Part shown: positions 39,851 to 49,003 of the stretch, one piece after another
Position numbering within the stretch: position 1 is the first letter of the stretch
Layout of the letters: each line of letters opens with the position of its first letter
Source: Oscillospiraceae bacterium
GTDB lineage: Bacteria; Bacillota; Clostridia; Oscillospirales; Ruminococcaceae
Direction of reading: 5' to 3'
DNA length: 64,000 nucleotides
NCBI GenBank assembly: GCA_017555565.1
Contig: JAFZGF010000051.1
Span: 1-64,000 of the forward strand
Translations under genes and position numbers: made by a program
The notes under the pieces: model-generated
The model's input: the letters and a program-made list of their open reading frames with translations, nothing else
Told to the model about the DNA's origin: nothing
Databases searched by the model: none

Positions 39851-41227
39851 TTGGCAAGAGATTTTACTACCGGCAGTCCAATGAAAACTATTTTCTTGTT
39901 TGCCATGCCAATGCTTATTGGTAACATTTTCCAGCAGTTGTACAGTACTGTTGACACTATTATTGTAGGTAACTACGAAGGCGCTCACGCTATCGCTGCT
40001 GTTTCAGCTTCTACAGCTCTCCAGTTCCTTCTTGTTTCTATCGCAATGGGCTTTACTTCAGGTATGTCTGTTGTTATATCTCAGGTTTATGGCGCCCGTG
40101 ACTATGAAAGAATGAAACGTGTTTTTGCTACAGGTTTTATTTTTGTTACTATGGTTGCTTTTGCAATGGCAATTATCGGCTCCATTATTACTAAACCTGT
40201 TCTTGTACTTCTTGGTACAGACGCTTCTATTCTGCCAGATTCTATTACATATCTTAGAATTATGTTTATGGGTATGCCATTCCAGTTTGTATACAATATG
40301 TATGCATCTGTTCTCCGTGCAATCGGTGACAGTAAAACACCTCTTTACTTCCTGATTGTTGCAGCCCTTACAAACATTGCTCTTGATATTGTGTTTGTTG
40401 CAAACTTTGGTATGGGTGTTGCAGGTGTTGCATGGGCTACACTTCTTTCACAGGCTCTGTCCGGCTTCCTTTGCCATCTCTATGTTGGTAAAAAAGTTCA
40501 GATTTTCAAACTGGGTAAAGAAGAATGGAAATTTGAAAAAGAACTTCTTAAACCAATTATCAGCTATGGTCTGCCAGCTTCTATCCAGCAGTCAGTTGTT
40601 TCTCTGGGTATGCTGTTTGTACAGACACAGATCAACTTCTTCGGTCCAAACATGACAGCTGCTTACGGTGTTTCCAACAGAATCCAGAGCTTTGCAACAA
40701 TGCCACAGATGCAGTTTGCTATGGCTCTTTCAATGTTCGCTGGTCAGAATATCGGTGCCGGTGAAGAACAGAGAGCTAAAGACGGTATTAAAGCTACAAT
40801 GTTTATGCAGCTGATTTATGCAACAGCAATGTTCTTTATTCTTCCAGTTATTGCTCCTGCACTTATCAAAGCGTTCGGTCTTGCAAATGACGCAACAGTT
40901 CTCGGTCTTGCTACAATGGGTCTGTCCTTTATGGCTCGTATGGTTTGGATGTTTGGTATGTTCCAGGCTCTCAACCAGTTCCACCGTGGTGTTGGCGATA
41001 CAAAATTCTCCATGGTTGCATCTCTGTGCCTTGTTCTTGTTCGTGTACCAATCACTTACTTTATGGTTCATGTTGCACAGCTCGGCGAAATTTCCATCTG
41101 GGCCGGTATGGTTGCAGGTTGGGGTGTTGCTCTTACTCTCAATGCTATCCGCTTCCTCTCCGGTGGTTGGAAAGGCAAAGCTTATGTTCAGGGTCGTGTT
41201 GACAGAAAGAAAGAAGCAGAAGCTTAA
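39851..41227 (+). CDS. MATE family efflux transporter
   Basis: The 458-residue protein has 12 membrane segments and MATE signatures: DFTTGSPMKTIFLFAMPMLIGNIFQQLYSTVDTIIVG at the start (in pieces typical of the family) and a matching second half with QSVVSLGMLFVQ. MATE proteins export drugs or metabolites using Na+ or H+ gradients; the substrate is unknown. TTG 39851 is chosen because AAAGGA lies ten bases before it; the GTG at 39842 is too close to that site. The Thr/Ser-rich codon choice is strongly biased, suggesting good expression. Confidence 0.9.
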   Translation: MARDFTTGSPMKTIFLFAMPMLIGNIFQQLYSTVDTIIVGNYEGAHAIAAVSASTALQFLLVSIAMGFTSGMSVVISQVYGARDYERMKRVFATGFIFVTMVAFAMAIIGSIITKPVLVLLGTDASILPDSITYLRIMFMGMPFQFVYNMYASVLRAIGDSKTPLYFLIVAALTNIALDIVFVANFGMGVAGVAWATLLSQALSGFLCHLYVGKKVQIFKLGKEEWKFEKELLKPIISYGLPASIQQSVVSLGMLFVQTQINFFGPNMTAAYGVSNRIQSFATMPQMQFAMALSMFAGQNIGAGEEQRAKDGIKATMFMQLIYATAMFFILPVIAPALIKAFGLANDATVLGLATMGLSFMARMVWMFGMFQALNQFHRGVGDTKFSMVASLCLVLVRVPITYFMVHVAQLGEISIWAGMVAGWGVALTLNAIRFLSGGWKGKAYVQGRVDRKKEAEA

Positions 41228-41245
41228 TTTAAAATCAAATTATTT

Positions 41246-41278
41246 AAACGGAACAGTTTTGAACTGTTCCGTTTTTAT
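41246..41278 (+). terminator. Terminator of the MATE gene
   Basis: A perfect 13-bp stem (41246-41258 with 41262-41274), a three-base loop and a T run follow the stop codon. Confidence 0.93.
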
Positions 41279-41339
41279 TTTTCCATAAACTGACATTAAT
41301 TTAAATACATAAGTAATACAATATAATCAGGTGATTTTA

Positions 41340-42197
41340 TTGAAACTTACTGTTTACCTTGATGTATTGATAATAGTTAATATCATACTTAATTATTGCA
41401 TATTGAAACTTACTGCATTGTTTTGTGGTATTAATGTGAAGTTCAGAAATATAATTATATCTTCTACAGTTGGCGCTCTGTTTTCTTTGAGTATTTTTTT
41501 GGAAATTCAATACATTTGTTCTTTTTTATTAAAATTCTTTTCGGTAATTATTTGCAGTTGCTTGGCCTTTGGAATAAAAAATATTGTATTTTTTATTAAA
41601 TCCACTGCGCTGATGCTTGTTATCACGTTCAGTTTTTCTGGTGCGGCTATAGCTTTGCGGAAGAGCAGCAGTATAGTTTATCACAATAATTTCTACACTT
41701 ATCTGGATATAAGGCCCATTGTGCTGCTTACAGCAATTGTTTTGGTTTATTGTCTGATAACTTTTGTTGAGTTTATCTCTTTTTCCTTTAATCGCAGTAA
41801 CACAATAAAGGTTGATATATATTACAATAATAAATCTATCAGTGTCATAGGATTATACGATACAGGTTTCAGAGTTAAAGATATCATCACGTTCAGAAAA
41901 GTTATGATATGCGATTATCATTGTATGAAACCGCTGTTACCATGGGAATTGGATTGTGAGATAAAAGATTTCTATATTTCGGGAGAGTATCGCTCAAAAG
42001 AAATAACCCCTATTTTTTATTCGGATATTTCTCATAATGGCATTCTTCCTGCTATTAAACCGGATAAGGTAATTTTGTATATAGGTAATAAATCTGTTGA
42101 AATAAAAAACTGTATAATCGCGATTACTGAAAAAAATATTTCATCAGATATTCAGGTGATTTTTGGCAAAGATATTTATAGTATGGCAGGTATATAA
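41340..42197 (+). CDS. spoIIGA: Sigma-E processing peptidase SpoIIGA
   Basis: The 285-residue protein has five N-terminal membrane segments and a C-terminal aspartic-protease-like domain with the catalytic motif GLYDTGFRVKD. SpoIIGA cleaves pro-SigE in the mother cell at the start of sporulation after a signal from SpoIIR. TTG 41340 is preferred: CAGGTGAT lies just before it, and the upstream GTG is part of that site. The stop is followed after one base by the sigE start, as in other spore formers. Confidence 0.92.
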   Translation: MKLTVYLDVLIIVNIILNYCILKLTALFCGINVKFRNIIISSTVGALFSLSIFLEIQYICSFLLKFFSVIICSCLAFGIKNIVFFIKSTALMLVITFSFSGAAIALRKSSSIVYHNNFYTYLDIRPIVLLTAIVLVYCLITFVEFISFSFNRSNTIKVDIYYNNKSISVIGLYDTGFRVKDIITFRKVMICDYHCMKPLLPWELDCEIKDFYISGEYRSKEITPIFYSDISHNGILPAIKPDKVILYIGNKSVEIKNCIIAITEKNISSDIQVIFGKDIYSMAGI

Positions 42198-42198
42198 A

Positions 42199-42897
42199 AT
42201 GAAAAAAGTATTTACTAAAAGAATTTCAAAATGGTTATCAAGATTATTATATGTATTTTACATAAATGGGCCACAGACTTTGCCACCGCCACTGACTATA
42301 CAACAGGAAATAGAAGTTTTTGCAGGTGTTGAAAAGAAAGAGCCAGAAGCAATAAATAAGCTGATAATACATAATCTTCGTCTGGTAGTATATATTGCCA
42401 AAAAATTTGAAAATACGGGTGTATCCGTTGACGACCTTACATCCATAGGTACAATGGGGCTTATAAAAGCTGTAAAAAGTTTTATTCCTTCAAAAAATAT
42501 TAAATTTGCTACATATGCGAGCCGCTGTGTAGAAAACGAAATATTAATGTACCTGCGAAAACGGTCAAACAGAAATATTGATATAAGTATGGACGAAGCG
42601 CTTTCTACAGATTCTGAAGGCAATGAACTGAATCTTATAGATGTATTGTATACACAGGAAAATGAAATAAGCAAAACAATGGAAGAAGAAAGTAACAGAC
42701 AGATTGTATGGCAGTCTTTAGATAAATTACCTGTCAGGGAAAAAGAGATAGTCATAATGAGATTTGGTCTAAATGGCAATGAAGAAAAAACGCAGAAAGA
42801 GGTGGCAGATATTATAGGAATATCACAGTCATATATTTCCCGTCTTGAAAAAAAGATACTTAAAAAGCTGAAAAAAGAAATAGAAAAAATTGGTTAA
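42199..42897 (+). CDS. sigE: Sporulation sigma factor SigE
   Basis: The 232-residue protein has a basic, hydrophobic pro-sequence (about 1-27), region 2 with LVVYIAKKFENTGVSVDDLTSIG and FATYASRCVENEILM, and region 4 with TQKEVADIIGISQSYISRLEKKI. It directs mother-cell transcription after cleavage by SpoIIGA, its direct neighbour. ATG 42199 is used as start; the frame also runs upstream inside spoIIGA without homology. Confidence 0.95.
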   Translation: MKKVFTKRISKWLSRLLYVFYINGPQTLPPPLTIQQEIEVFAGVEKKEPEAINKLIIHNLRLVVYIAKKFENTGVSVDDLTSIGTMGLIKAVKSFIPSKNIKFATYASRCVENEILMYLRKRSNRNIDISMDEALSTDSEGNELNLIDVLYTQENEISKTMEEESNRQIVWQSLDKLPVREKEIVIMRFGLNGNEEKTQKEVADIIGISQSYISRLEKKILKKLKKEIEKIG

Positions 42898-42916
42898 CAA
42901 CAATTTACATACATTA

Positions 42917-42966
42917 AATATCACTTCTCTACAGATAATAAATAAAAACAGTAGGGAAGTGATATT
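42917..42966 (+). promoter_or_regulatory. 16-bp hairpin sequestering the sigG ribosome site and start
   Basis: Bases 42917-42932 pair continuously with 42951-42966 (15 Watson-Crick pairs and one G-U), with an 18-base loop. The right arm contains the whole AGGGAAGTGAT ribosome site and the first two bases of the TTG start codon. Transcripts reading through from spoIIGA-sigE would carry both arms and be poorly translated. A leader hairpin limiting early sigG translation is known in B. subtilis. Confidence 0.75.
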
Positions 42967-43744
42967 GCTGTATTATAAAAAAGTTGAAATAACAGGGATA
43001 AATTCATCAGACTTGCCGGTTCTTACCGACCAGGAAAGAGAACATCTTATTTTAAAGATGAAAAATGGAGACAGAAAGGCAAAGGATGCTTTAGTAACTG
43101 GGAATCTTAAACTGGTTCTCAGTATAATCCAAAAGATAAATATAAAAAACAGTGACCCGGATGATTTATTCCAGGTTGGTTGTGTAGGCCTTATAAAAGC
43201 ATTGAATAACTTTAATCCAGAGCTGAACATACAGTTTTCCACATATGGTGTAGTAATGATTTTAGGTGAAATCAAACGATATATGCGCGATAACTGTATT
43301 TTAAAAGTAAGCAGAAGCACAAAAGATATGGCATACAGGGCTTTTGCATATAAAGAATCTTTTTATAAAGACAAAGGGCGTGAACCTGCTATAGAAGAAA
43401 TAGCGGATTATCTGCAAACAAGCACGTATATAGTGTCAAATGCTATGGAATCTGTAAATCCTGCTATGTCATTGTATGATCCGGCTTATTCTGATGAAGC
43501 TGATGGAATGTATCTAATGGATACTTTGCCAGCTGAAACCTTCGAAGATATGTTTATTTCAAAAACTATTATTCAGAATGTTCTTCATAATCTTGAAAAA
43601 AGAGATAAGATCATAATGAATCTGCGTTTTATGCAAGGAAAAACACAGACTCAGGTGGCAGATATAGTAGGTATAAGTCAGGCTCAGGTTTCAAGAATAG
43701 AAAAAAATATAATTTCTTCTGTAAAAAAACAGCTTGAAATATAA
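42965..43744 (+). CDS. sigG: Forespore sigma factor SigG
   Basis: This 259-residue sigma factor starts LLYYKKVEITGINSSDLPVLT, matching the KVEICGVNTSKLPVL start of SigG, then region 2 (LVLSIIQKINIKNSDPDDLFQVGCVGLIKAL in pieces), region 3 and region 4 with TQTQVADIVGISQAQVSRIEKNI. It directs late forespore genes. The start is TTG 42965, with GGGA seven bases before it; the open frame continues upstream but without family similarity. Its ribosome site is buried in a strong hairpin, described separately. Confidence 0.92.
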   Translation: MLYYKKVEITGINSSDLPVLTDQEREHLILKMKNGDRKAKDALVTGNLKLVLSIIQKINIKNSDPDDLFQVGCVGLIKALNNFNPELNIQFSTYGVVMILGEIKRYMRDNCILKVSRSTKDMAYRAFAYKESFYKDKGREPAIEEIADYLQTSTYIVSNAMESVNPAMSLYDPAYSDEADGMYLMDTLPAETFEDMFISKTIIQNVLHNLEKRDKIIMNLRFMQGKTQTQVADIVGISQAQVSRIEKNIISSVKKQLEI

Positions 43745-43796
43745 TAAGAACACCATAAAACACTTTTTCATATAATATGGATATGGAGGTGTTTTT

Positions 43797-44078
43797 ATGG
43801 TGTCTCTTTCTGTTTTATGTGAAAAGGATATTATCAGTATTTCAACAGGCCAGAATATAGGCAGGGCAGATGACATAGAGTTCGACGAAAAGTCAGCAAC
43901 GGTACAAAATCTGGTCGTGTTTGGCAGACCCAAACTTTTTGGTCTGTTAGGCAGGGGGAAGGATGTCAGAATTGCCTGGAAGGATGTTATGACTGTTGGC
44001 AGAGATGTGATACTTATCAATTCAAATGAATACATACAGTCTGATAAAAACGGAAAAGTCAAGATGGACTACAATTGA
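43797..44078 (+). CDS. ymxH: YlmC/YmxH family sporulation protein
   Basis: The 93-residue PRC-barrel-like protein contains CEKDIISISTGQNIGRADDIEFDE, then LVVFGRPKLFGLLGRGKDVRIAW, the YlmC/YmxH pattern. It commonly follows sigG in Clostridia. Its function is unknown, although it is tied to sporulation. GGAGGTG precedes the ATG. Confidence 0.88.
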   Translation: MVSLSVLCEKDIISISTGQNIGRADDIEFDEKSATVQNLVVFGRPKLFGLLGRGKDVRIAWKDVMTVGRDVILINSNEYIQSDKNGKVKMDYN

Positions 44079-44118
44079 AAAAATCCTTTATTTTAGGCAA
44101 AAAAACAAATATATTATA

Positions 44119-44147
44119 TTGACATTGTGCATTATGTATGATAAAAT
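44119..44147 (+). promoter_or_regulatory. Strong SigA promoter of rpsB-tsf
   Basis: A perfect TTGACA (44119-44124) and TAAAAT (44142-44147) are separated by exactly 17 bp. Transcription should start near 44154, giving a leader of about 105 bases before rpsB. Confidence 0.88.
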
Positions 44148-44152
44148 ATCAA

Positions 44153-44240
44153 GGCGCAAATACGCACGCTGTATTCCTTATGGGTGGTGTATAACAATAT
44201 ATCCCATAAAAATTCGCAAAAATACAGCGGAGGACACAAC
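44153..44240 (+). promoter_or_regulatory. Structured rpsB 5' leader, candidate ribosomal-protein autoregulatory RNA
   Basis: Nested stems are readable: an outer stem CGCTGTATT (44167-44175) with AATACAGCG (44221-44229), an inner stem TTATGGG (44178-44184) with CCCATAA (44203-44209), and a small GCG/CGC hairpin at 44153-44165. The loop between the inner arms holds GGTGGTGTATAA. Ribosomal protein S2 operons are often controlled by S2 binding their leader, so this could be such a site. No known Rfam model was matched. Confidence 0.55.
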
Positions 44241-44259
44241 CAAACGGAGGTAAATAATT

Positions 44260-44982
44260 ATGTCATCAGTATCAATGAAACAATTGCTTGAAGCCGGCGT
44301 ACATTTCGGCCACCAGACAAGAAGATGGAACCCTAAAATGGCTAAATACATCTTCACAGAAAGAAACGGTATCTACATCATCGACCTGCAGAAAACAGTA
44401 AAAATGCTGGACACTGCTTACGATTTCATCAGAGAAGTTTCTGCTGAAGGCGGCGAAATCCTGTTCGTAGGCACAAAGAAACAGGCTCAGGAAGCTATCA
44501 GAGAAGAAGCTGAAAGATGTGGTATGCATTTCGTTAACGCAAGATGGCTTGGCGGTATGCTGACAAACTACAAAACAATTCAGAAAAGAATTGCTCGTCT
44601 TGAACAGCTGAACAAAATGAAAGAAGATGGTACATTCGATCTTCTGCCTAAAAAAGAAGTTATCAAACTTGAACTCGAAATCGAAAAACTCGAAAAATTC
44701 ATGGGCGGTATCAAAAACATGGGCACACTTCCAAAAGCTATGTTCATTGTAGATACAAGAAAAGAAAAAATCGCAGTTGCAGAAGCAAGAAACCTGGGTA
44801 TCCCAGTTGTTGCTATCGTTGACACAAACTGTGACCCAGACGAAGTTGACTATGTAATTCCTGGCAACGACGACGCTATCAGAGCTGTTAAACTGATCGC
44901 TGGCGCAATGGCTGACGCTATCATCGAAGGCCGTCAGGGCGAACAGAATGTTGCTGAAGAAACAGAAGAAGTAGCAGAATAA
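44260..44982 (+). CDS. rpsB: 30S ribosomal protein S2
   Basis: The 240-residue protein is S2: [22 protein letters not shown] at the start, [54 protein letters not shown]. Codon use is strongly biased toward a small set, as expected for a highly expressed gene. An ACGGAGGTAA ribosome site precedes the ATG. It is the first gene of the rpsB-tsf operon. Confidence 0.98.
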   Translation: MSSVSMKQLLEAGVHFGHQTRRWNPKMAKYIFTERNGIYIIDLQKTVKMLDTAYDFIREVSAEGGEILFVGTKKQAQEAIREEAERCGMHFVNARWLGGMLTNYKTIQKRIARLEQLNKMKEDGTFDLLPKKEVIKLELEIEKLEKFMGGIKNMGTLPKAMFIVDTRKEKIAVAEARNLGIPVVAIVDTNCDPDEVDYVIPGNDDAIRAVKLIAGAMADAIIEGRQGEQNVAEETEEVAE

Positions 44983-45047
44983 TTTATTAATTATTTTAGT
45001 TATTAATATATCAACAGGATATTTATAATAGTTGGAGGAACAAAATT

Positions 45048-45959
45048 ATGGCATTTACAGCTAAAGATGTTAAAGAACTTCGTGAACGCACAGGTTGCGG
45101 CATGATGGATTGCAAAAAAGCTCTTACAGAAACAGATGGCGATTTCGACAAAGCTATCGAATACCTGAGAGAAAAAGGTCTGGCAGCTGCAACTAAAAAA
45201 GCAGGCAGAATCGCTGCTGACGGTATGGTTTTCTCTACAGTTGACAGAGAAAACAAAATCGGCGTTGTTGTTGAAGTTAACTCTGAAACAGACTTTGTTG
45301 CTAAAAACGAAATGTTCCGTGAATTCGTAGCAGACGTAGCAGCAGTTGTTGCAAAAGAAAACCCAGCAACAGTTGAAGAACTGCTTACAAAAGCTATGCC
45401 AAACGGTGATACAGTTGAAGCTGCACTCCAGGAAAAAATCCTGGTTATCGGTGAAAACCTGAAAATCCGTCGTTTCGTAAGATACGAAGGTCCATGTGTA
45501 GCTTACATCCACGCAGGCGGCACACACGGCGTTCTGGTAAACTTTGAAGTTTCTGACGAAGTATTTGCAAAACCTGAATTCGAAGCTTACGGTAAAGACA
45601 TTGCTATGCAGATCGCAGCAGCAAACCCAACTTACCTGGTAAGAGAAGATGTTCCTGCAGAAGTTCTGGATAAAGAAAAAGAAATTCTGACACAGCAGGC
45701 TATCAACGAAGGCAAACCAGCAGCTATCGCTGAAAAAATGGTTGCAGGTAGAATTGCTAAATACTACAAAGAAAACTGTCTTGTAGAACAGGCATTTGTT
45801 AAAGATGATAAGCAGACAATTACTGCTTATACAAACGCTACAGCCAAAGAACTGGGCGGCGACATCAAAATCGTTGCATTCACACGTTTTGAAAAAGGTG
45901 AAGGCATCGAAAAGAAAGTTGACGACTTCGCAGCAGAAGTTGCAGCTATGTCTAAATAA
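45048..45959 (+). CDS. tsf: Elongation factor Ts
   Basis: The 303-residue protein has the EF-Ts N-terminal UBA-like part (VKELRERTGCGMMDCKKALTE), VNSETDFVAKNEMF, and the C-terminal subdomains with VEQAFVKDDKQTI. It exchanges GDP for GTP on EF-Tu. Same biased codon use as rpsB. A strong terminator follows, so pyrH is a separate unit here, unlike in genomes where rpsB-tsf-pyrH-frr is continuous. Confidence 0.97.
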   Translation: MAFTAKDVKELRERTGCGMMDCKKALTETDGDFDKAIEYLREKGLAAATKKAGRIAADGMVFSTVDRENKIGVVVEVNSETDFVAKNEMFREFVADVAAVVAKENPATVEELLTKAMPNGDTVEAALQEKILVIGENLKIRRFVRYEGPCVAYIHAGGTHGVLVNFEVSDEVFAKPEFEAYGKDIAMQIAAANPTYLVREDVPAEVLDKEKEILTQQAINEGKPAAIAEKMVAGRIAKYYKENCLVEQAFVKDDKQTITAYTNATAKELGGDIKIVAFTRFEKGEGIEKKVDDFAAEVAAMSK

Positions 45960-45976
45960 TTTAACCTATGTTGAAA

Positions 45977-46012
45977 ATCCCTTACAGCAGAAATGCTGTA
46001 AGGGTATTTTTT
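45977..46012 (+). terminator. Terminator of rpsB-tsf
   Basis: ATCCCTTACAGCA pairs with TGCTGTAAGGGTAT around a GAAA loop, followed by a run of seven T. Confidence 0.92.
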
Positions 46013-46059
46013 TATGTTTGAATATGATATAATGATGAAAAAGAAATGGCGGTGATACC

Positions 46060-46278
46060 TTGAAAAGAATTCATAATAAAAATATTTATAAAATTTTATT
46101 TATTATAGGATTATGCCCATTTTTAGCACCATTTATATATTATTTTATACTTATATTTGCTCATAACGAACACTGGAACCTGTTTGATTTATGGATTTTA
46201 TGGTCTTTTGTATATTGGCCTACATATATAGCCGGGGTTATAACTATTGCATTTTCGGTGTATAAACTGAAAAAATAA
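46060..46278 (+). CDS. Small membrane protein, unknown
   Basis: The 72-residue protein has two hydrophobic segments (about 11-34 and 43-68) with the short HNEHWNLFDLW segment between them and a basic KLKK end. It is not recognised. TTG 46060 is preceded by GGCGGTGAT, and a hairpin follows the stop codon, which supports a real gene. It lies between tsf and a convergent gene. Confidence 0.55.
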   Translation: MKRIHNKNIYKILFIIGLCPFLAPFIYYFILIFAHNEHWNLFDLWILWSFVYWPTYIAGVITIAFSVYKLKK

Positions 46279-46280
46279 AT

Positions 46281-46314
46281 AAACAGCGACCTGTCTAAAA
46301 GGGTCACTGTTTTA
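46281..46314. terminator. Terminator between convergent genes
   Basis: AAACAGCGACC (46281-46291) pairs with GGGTCACTGTTT (46301-46312) with one mismatch; A and T runs flank it. It serves the 72-residue gene and the convergent substrate-binding-like gene. Confidence 0.65.
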
Positions 46315-46328
46315 ATGTGTTGTAATAA

Positions 46329-47294
46329 TCAAAGGTCGCTGTCCTCATCAAATTCTTTTTGAGAATCCAGGAACATAGTATTCATATTTATTTTGGCAAA
46401 GTTTTCTATCAATATTTCTTTATCATATCCAAGCTGTTCGTATACCTGGTTATTTATAGCGGCGAAAGTATGTGCGCTTCTGATAACCGGCACATCAATA
46501 GGACTTTTTTCTTCAATCAGCAGTTTTTCAGCCAGCTGCATAAATTCAGCATCCCCATCTTTATAAAGGCTGCCCATACCCATAAAAGCCCCGTTTATTG
46601 TAAAGGCGTGGGATCCAGTGAACTGTGGAACACCAGCAGCAGTAAAAACTGGAGAAATTTCCATTTCAGCACTCATTACAGTATTGTCAGTTGGTGTCAA
46701 TACAGCATCTACGCCTTCTGAAATAAGAAATTTTACTGCATCAAGTACATCAGCTTTACAGCTTGGGTTTGCTTCAATCCACTGTATACCAAGTTTTTCG
46801 AGATAATCTTTTGCCTCTTCAATTGGCATTTTGGAAGAAAATTCGGAAGAATTATATAAAAGGCCTATTTTTTTTGCATTTGGTACTGCGGCAAGTGCCA
46901 CCTGGGCCAATCTACCACCATCAAGAGAGTCTGATGTACCGGTAATATAAAGACCAGGCTTTTCAAAAGAGTCTATAACATTTGCACTGATAGGGTCAGA
47001 AACTGCTCGGAACAGCATATTGATTTTGTTTTCTGCCAGGATTTCCTTCATAGCTACAGTTGGTGGTGTGGCAATGCTTATTACAAGATCTACTTTAGCA
47101 CTGGCGAGTTCTTTACCGGCTTTTTTCATCAGTTCATTGTCTGCTTTACAATCGTATACATAATTCTCGTAATCAAATGTTATGCCGTATTTTTCACCCA
47201 ATTCTTTCAAACAATTCTTTGCACCGAGTTCAATGCGGTTAAGCGAAGCGTGGTCAGTATATTTAACGATACCTATTTTATAACTTTTCTTCAT
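46329..47294 (-). CDS. ABC-type substrate-binding-like protein (TrpX family) without signal peptide
   Basis: The 321-residue protein belongs to the ABC_sub_bind (TrpX-like) family: IGIVKYTDHASLNRIELG at the start, DLVISIATPPTVAMKE, LLYNSSEFSSKMPIEEAKDYL, DAVLTPTDNTVMS and INGAFMGMGSLYKDGD. Relatives are secreted binding proteins of ABC importers for tryptophan or similar ligands. Here the protein begins MKKSYKIGIVKY, with no hydrophobic signal or lipobox, and no permease or ATPase gene is adjacent, so a cytoplasmic role is possible. ATG 47294 has GAGGT before it; an in-frame ATG at 47309 precedes that site. Confidence 0.8.
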   Translation of the reverse strand: MKKSYKIGIVKYTDHASLNRIELGAKNCLKELGEKYGITFDYENYVYDCKADNELMKKAGKELASAKVDLVISIATPPTVAMKEILAENKINMLFRAVSDPISANVIDSFEKPGLYITGTSDSLDGGRLAQVALAAVPNAKKIGLLYNSSEFSSKMPIEEAKDYLEKLGIQWIEANPSCKADVLDAVKFLISEGVDAVLTPTDNTVMSAEMEISPVFTAAGVPQFTGSHAFTINGAFMGMGSLYKDGDAEFMQLAEKLLIEEKSPIDVPVIRSAHTFAAINNQVYEQLGYDKEILIENFAKINMNTMFLDSQKEFDEDSDL

Positions 47295-47423
47295 ATATAC
47301 CTCAAACAATACGAATTTTATATTATTATATAGCTAAATACATTAAAAGACAATTATATTTATATTGTTAACTTATGTAGATTTATATTATAATACCTAT
47401 ATAAAGTTTTTTCGGGTGATTGT

Positions 47424-48173
47424 ATGGTTTTCAGGGAATATGGTAACAAAAATGACAAAGTTGTTGTTCTTTTGCACGGCGGTGGTCTCGCCGGATGGGG
47501 ATATGAATCTGTTGCACAGAAATTATCAGAAAAGTATCATATAATTTTACCTGATATTGATGGACATGGGGATTCTGACAGAGATTTTATATCTATAGAA
47601 AACAATGCGCAACATATAGTAGAGTATATAAACAACAATCACAATGGAAAAGTGTTTGCAATTGGAGGCTTATCCCTTGGCGGACAAATTGCGTTGGAAA
47701 TTCTGTCGCAAAAGGCAGATATATGTGAATATGCTTTTATTGAAAGTACACTTGTTGTTCCATCAAAGTTTACTGAAATTATGGTTAAGCCGTTGATTGA
47801 CTGTTCATATTTTCTAATAAATAAACCTTGGTTTGCAAAGATGCAGTTTGATTATTTAAAAATTGATAAGACTCTGTTCGAACATTATTACAGAGACAGT
47901 TGTAAAATTACAAAAAACAATATGATTTCCTTTTTAAAAGCCAATACAACCTATAGATTAAAGCAATCATTGAATAAAACAAAAGCAAAGGTAATAGTTC
48001 TGGCAGGTGGGAAGGAGCAAAAAAATATAATCAGGTCATCACATTTAATTGCTGATAAAATTCCAGAAAGTTGTGTAGAAATAATACCGGAACTATACCA
48101 CGGTCAGCTTTCGATGAATTTTTCAGAAAGATATATCGGTATTTTTAATAAATATATTAAGCAGACAAAGTAA
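47424..48173 (+). CDS. Alpha/beta hydrolase
   Basis: The 249-residue protein has the alpha/beta-hydrolase core: oxyanion motif LLHGGGLAGWGYE near residue 17, DIDGHGDSD, the nucleophile elbow GGLSLGGQIA and a late LYHGQLSM with the catalytic His. The substrate cannot be named. No signal peptide is seen. The start ATG has GGTGATTGT before it. It stands alone between two oppositely spaced units. Confidence 0.85.
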   Translation: MVFREYGNKNDKVVVLLHGGGLAGWGYESVAQKLSEKYHIILPDIDGHGDSDRDFISIENNAQHIVEYINNNHNGKVFAIGGLSLGGQIALEILSQKADICEYAFIESTLVVPSKFTEIMVKPLIDCSYFLINKPWFAKMQFDYLKIDKTLFEHYYRDSCKITKNNMISFLKANTTYRLKQSLNKTKAKVIVLAGGKEQKNIIRSSHLIADKIPESCVEIIPELYHGQLSMNFSERYIGIFNKYIKQTK

Positions 48174-48283
48174 AAGGTTTATTAATTTTTTGTTCACATA
48201 AAACATGATAATTATTCTTTACTTTACATGCCAAATATAGTAAAATAAGATAAAATAATGTGTAATATAGCGGGGTAACCAAT

Positions 48284-48988
48284 ATGTCTATCAAATATAA
48301 CAGAGTATTGATTAAATTAAGTGGTGAAGCTCTGGCCGGCGATAAAGGCTTTGGTCTGGACTATCCTACAGTACTTGAAATCTGTAAAAATATTAAAGAT
48401 GCACACGAACTTGGTGCAGAAATTGCTATTGTAGTGGGTGGCGGCAACTTTTGGCGTGGCCGTACATCAGGTGATATGGAAAGAACAAGAGCTGACCAGA
48501 TTGGTATGCTGGCAACAGTTATGAATGCTCTTTCAGTAGCAGATGCTCTGGAAAAACTGGGTGTTGAAGTAAGAGTACAGGCTGCTCTCCAGATGCAGCA
48601 GGTTGCTGAACCTTATATCAGAAACCGCGCTACAAGACATCTTGAAAAAGGCAGAGTAGTTATTTTTGCCTGCGGTACAGGTAACCCATTCTTCTCAACA
48701 GATACTGCAGCAGCTCTCAGAGCAGCTGAAATCAATGCCGATATCATTTTCAAAGCAACTATGGTTGATGGCGTTTATAACAAAGACCCTAAAAAATATC
48801 CTGATGCTGTTAAATATGATACACTGTCATTCACACAGGTTCTCAATGACCAGCTGAACGTTATGGATATGACAGCCGCTACAATGTGCCGTGACAACAA
48901 ATTGCCAATTCTTGTTTTTGATATGGCTGATGGTAACATTGTAAAAGCAATCAATGGTGAACCAATCGGTACACTGGTACAGGAATAA
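48284..48988 (+). CDS. pyrH: UMP kinase
   Basis: The 234-residue protein is Pyr[14 protein letters not shown] at the start, [44 protein letters not shown]. It phosphorylates UMP to UDP. It starts a conserved run of translation, envelope and isoprenoid genes through nrdR. A weak promoter-like TTTACA-N17-TAAGAT lies 45 bp upstream. Confidence 0.97.
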   Translation: MSIKYNRVLIKLSGEALAGDKGFGLDYPTVLEICKNIKDAHELGAEIAIVVGGGNFWRGRTSGDMERTRADQIGMLATVMNALSVADALEKLGVEVRVQAALQMQQVAEPYIRNRATRHLEKGRVVIFACGTGNPFFSTDTAAALRAAEINADIIFKATMVDGVYNKDPKKYPDAVKYDTLSFTQVLNDQLNVMDMTAATMCRDNKLPILVFDMADGNIVKAINGEPIGTLVQE

Positions 48989-49003
48989 AGGAGAGTATAG
49001 ATT

